NCBI GenBank assembly: GCA_017163975.1
Contig: JAFFSR010000218.1
Span: forward strand, 6,141,501-6,205,500
Source of the DNA: Anastatus disparis
Lineage: Eukaryota; Arthropoda; Insecta; Hymenoptera; Eupelmidae
DNA: 64,000 bases
Reading direction: 5' to 3'
Below, one piece after another: positions 60,131 to 64,000 of the stretch (position 1 is the first letter of the stretch; every line of letters begins with the position of its first letter). A program made the position numbers and the translations under genes. A model generated the notes under the pieces. That model was not told the origin of the DNA, did no database searches, and saw nothing but the letters and a program-made list of their open reading frames with translations.

Positions 60131-63100
60131 GAAAAAAAGAGGCGCGTAAGAATTTTAAGAATAAAGGACTTATTAAAGGGCGTGATTTCCGTATCGTATA
60201 AAAATTTTAATGACTGGTTGAAAAAGTATAAGAAAAATTTGTAATTTTTAAGAAAATTAATTTATTTTCTGAAATGTGTGTTATTAACTTTTTTTATAAA
60301 TAAAAAGTTTATAACCAATTTGTTAAATTTTTTCAATCGCTAAGCGTGATTTATTACAGGCACATATATAAGTTAATTTACATTTAAATGCCTGAAATGG
60401 CATTGGCAAAGGTTGCAAAAATTTTTATTAAAAATTTTCTTCCTGCAAATCGCGAAAGAAAAAGTCATCAACTGCCTTTCTTTAAAAACAAAAATCCGGA
60501 TACTGCTCCTATAATCTAAGACCGATAATCCTAACCTATATAAATTTTATCCGACTTTCATTCATTTGATACTCATGAAAGACTGTACCTATTAACGAAA
60601 AATAAAGAAAACCAGTAAGAGAATACACTTATGCGGAAATCGGTATTATAGTTAATTTTTGCTTTTTTATTTAAGAAAAAAAAAGCCAAACAGATTTCTC
60701 TCCAATCGCGGAAGTCAAAGAATTTTTTTAAAAAAAAGTCGCGCATGCGCTTTCGCATACAATTGCCCACACCTTGATTAATTGTCGCGTTTAATAGCGA
60801 ATATGTATAAACATATATACGTACGATCGAGAAAAAAAGTCTTAAGAATTTGTGCACATAACTATACTATACACTCGACAAGGCGAGCGACTTTCCGTTC
60901 ACGGTCCCCCTGGAGGTTTTAACTTTGCAGTTTTATTTATAGAGCGCACGGATCTTTTGCAAAATAAAAAGAGAAAAAGATAAAGTTAAAAAAAAAAAGA
61001 AAAAAAAAGAAAGAAAAGGAAAGAAACGATATGCATCTCTTCTGATCGCTCGCGAGAGGCACTCTTATATAGCTTGGCTTTAATACACCAAAGGAAATGC
61101 CGACATATACGGCCTTTCCCTTAGAACATTGGCCTTGTATGGGTGCGCGTATGTATTTATACGGATATACGTATACGTGCATTGTGTATGTGTGTGAGGT
61201 TTGTAAGCGATTATCGCGGTGAGCGTGAGAGATACCCGCGAGGGGCTCGAAACCGATTTTACCAGTTGCAGTTTAAGCATTGGAATTGGTATATATTCAA
61301 CAATTTTGACTAACTTTTAAAAAAGGATGATTCTTTTTAAATGATAAGTAATAGATCGTTAAAACTTTGTTAACATTCAATATCGTTATGCTAGTTATAC
61401 ATCAAATTACGGAAAATCATATAACAATCTTATTTTGGGTGGTTAAATTCACCATAGATAAAATGATTTTTTTTCTTACTTTAGTATATTGGTACCAAAA
61501 TTTACTTACTTCTTTGTTACCTTAACATCCTGTATATCCAACTTTTTTGCCTTAAATTAAATTACACATTTTTCATCAATCCGCAATCGCGACCTTTAAC
61601 GTTGACAATTTAATTTGATATAATTTGCAAAGATCTTTCTTTTTCATACGATAACTGTTAAGCATAAATGACCATTAATAAGGAATCAGAAAATTCAAGG
61701 CTGCTACGTTTAAAACATTTTTTCTTTTTCAATTTCTTATAGACGTCAACGTACCAAATTCGCAAGTGATTCAAAATTGATACTAATTTCGTAGATCCGT
61801 TTTCCCAGAAAGGCTTTAAAATTTTTAAAATTTTGCTTAAGAATTTAATTATGTTAAATTTTTTTTTTCTTCACCTATACCGTAATACGTGCCGTATTGT
61901 AAGCTTGTACCTATTTTTATGGCGGTGATTCATGAAAAAAAGATTCTCAAACGATGTATCTCTTATGAATCACGCTCCTGGCTTTATAAATCGATACAAA
62001 TATTGAAAGCCTGGCATTCTATTAATCTTGCTAAAATTTTAAAGCAACAATAAATAACGTTTCGTTCTAAAAATATCTAGTTTTTTTTAGTAATGGACTT
62101 TCACTTGCGTACACAATTTACGTAGTTTAAATTTCTTAACTCCAGGAGTTAATACGAAGTAGAAAAAATAACTAGAATCAGCTACTTAATGTCTGAAACA
62201 ATTTCATTCGAATTCGTTATTAGAAAGTCTTGACAGATTCTTAAAATAAAGTACGAAGTATTCAGACATCATCTATGATAAAGTCAAGTATATCAAAATA
62301 TTAAATGCATAACATCAATTAAAGTTATGCTTAATCAAATACTATTTTTTGATTTTCGAAAATTAGATGAAAAAGGTATGATTAATATTGTTATGTAAAA
62401 TTAAGTTACAACGTAATTTTAATGTTTACGCTTCTTTAACCCTTTCAAACCTTTTTCAGATTGATGAATTTTTTTTTTTTTTAAATTGTGCAAAGTAATA
62501 AAAAGTAACTTAGAATTTTTGAAAATATATGGATCAACTTAAAAATCTTATCGCCAAAATCGTTAAAAAAATGAACAGTTATCATGCTACAATGGTTATC
62601 AGAACATTTTCTAAGGAAATAAAAATTTAGGTCTAAAAGGGTTAATGAATCCAAATTTGTCAAATTTAACAAATAAATTACAACTAGTTGCATAAAAATT
62701 TCATTTAAAAAATATCTAGACCATTCGGTCAGGAAAAATGCAAGCGCATAGGTAATACCTTTGAGCATAATCAAACGATTTCGATCATTAAATTCAACGG
62801 TATATATATCGTGATCTGAACGTACGGTGATTTGCAAATTCCCGCGGCACTTTTGATCGATTTCTTGTTTATTTGAGTAGTCTATAACTTAGCGAGCATA
62901 AATTACGCAAAAAGTATTCCATAGTATCGGTCTAATTAGTCTATTTAAAGAAATCTATGCACATTTTTTAAACGATAATATCAGTTACATTAGAGCCTAT
63001 AAATGTCAGTACTTTCCATGATCGTACAAGCAATTACTTTGGAATGGAAGATTTTTTTTAAAAATTGTCCTTCAAAAATAAAAGCCTATACATAAGAGCA

Positions 63101-64000
63101 TATAAAGATCAATTAAAATTAATTTTGCTTGAAAAAATATAAAGATCTAAAATATTTGCATTTACAAAACATTTGAACAAAATCAATCAATTATTTCAAT
63201 GACAAAATTGTTTGAAATTCATATTTATGGTTGATTTATTAATTATTTGTTTGATCCGCATCATAATACTTAGGCATCCACCTCCAAACGATTCACTGCA
63301 ACATTGTACCATCTCACACACGCCACATTCCCCCTTCAAAAAAGGGGGGACTTCCCAAAAAAAAAAGAGAAAAAGAAGCCGAAACTCGACAACCATGAAT
63401 GAATCAGAGAATATGAAAAGAGAGGGTCTCGGTCCTCTCTTTATTAATACTTGGCTCTTTTTTTTTGTTGAACATATACACACTGTTAATATGTACCTGC
63501 ACATATTATACTCTTTACAACAAGCCACGGCCTCTTCTGGAAGCTGCAACAGTATATAGCAACGGGTAATATATCGTGACCGACAGATGGAAGAGAAAGA
63601 GATGGATTAGAGAATGACAGATGAAGAAAGAGAGAAAGAAAGAAGGAGGGTCTCTCTTCTATAGTATAATTTAGCCCTATGATGCAGAATGTGTTTTAGT
63701 CCGTCAGTCAGTAGTTAAACATACAGTCTGGTAGGAATTACTATTTGCTTAACTCTTCCTTTCTCTTTAGTTTTCCTTTCAATAAATTCGATCATCTATC
63801 AAATCTTAATAGTTTATTATCTATTTTATCAGTTTCGCGAGTGTCTTTAACAAATGGATATCCAATGATAATAGTTGGTGGTTCAATTGATTCAATATTG
63901 AGATAGGACTATTGTCACGTGAATTTGAATCTTCATAAAATTTAATAGTTCGTTATTAATTATTGATTGGATGATCAAACTGTTCGAGACAATAATTTGT
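60131..64000. other. Spacer with two GC-richer patches, no gene seen
   Basis: Patches at about 60880-61260 (CGCTCGCGAGAGGCACTC, CCCGCGAGGGGCTCG) and 63290-63720 contain promoter-like words; at 63661 a TATAGTATAA lies about 40 bases before a TCAGTCAGT, an insect initiator-like sequence. GA-rich DNA surrounds it (63580-63660). The ORFs at 62481-62837 and the overlapping pair at 63196-63559 show no recognisable motif. Confidence 0.3.

Noticed and set aside
1..64000. Bracovirus proviral segment, CRISPR array, or rRNA genes
   Set aside because: No segment-junction motif, virulence gene family, regular spacer array or rRNA-like sequence was seen on either strand.

Overview
The window is nuclear DNA from an insect, most likely a hymenopteran and perhaps a braconid-type parasitoid wasp. 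The evidence is very high A+T content outside exons, genes with many short introns and GT..AG junctions, an odorant receptor with the hymenopteran-style N-terminus (acidic residues, then an 'L-x-W-A-I-G-L-N-R' motif and 'G-V-W-P'), and many small AT-rich transposons. The species cannot be named from the sequence alone. There is no operon structure, CRISPR array or prokaryotic signal.

Layout: (1) 1-2844, minus strand: the 5' six exons of an odorant receptor gene that runs off the left edge, with a TA-flanked MITE in one intron. (2) 2845-9480: repeat-rich spacer with a GC-richer block, a Pol III-promoter-like stretch, one copy of a ~400 bp dispersed repeat, a SINE, a 461 bp MITE in a TTAA site, and an unrecognised 140-codon ORF (7015-7437) that may have a spliced 5' leader. 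(3) About 9.5-14.6 kb, plus strand: a TPRA1/GPR175 seven-transmembrane protein gene with seven coding exons and two possible C-termini. (4) 14557-18436: spacer. (5) 24223-18437, minus strand: a complete eight-exon TYSND1 peroxisomal processing protease, with the His-Asp-Ser triad and a C-terminal SKI peroxisomal signal. (6) 24.3-64 kb: about 40 kb in which I find no convincing protein-coding gene. It holds SINE copies, MITEs and palindromes, a decayed Ty3/gypsy reverse transcriptase fragment, microsatellites, and a few GC-richer islands that could be promoters, first exons or enhancers of genes outside the window, or parts of a very large intron.

The three recognised genes do not form a functional unit; they are independent neighbours: chemosensory receptor, membrane receptor-like protein, and peroxisomal protease. 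The repeats are the shared theme. One tRNA-derived SINE family of about 180-200 bp has at least eight near-complete copies here, one with a clear 11 bp target duplication. A MITE family with CACGGAGAG ends recurs in introns and spacers.

I do not see a clear new biological system. The best leads are the TPRA1 alternative C-terminus, the non-canonical but conserved-type peroxisomal signal on TYSND1, the unknown ORF with a MITE in its probable 5' leader, and the unnamed repeat families.
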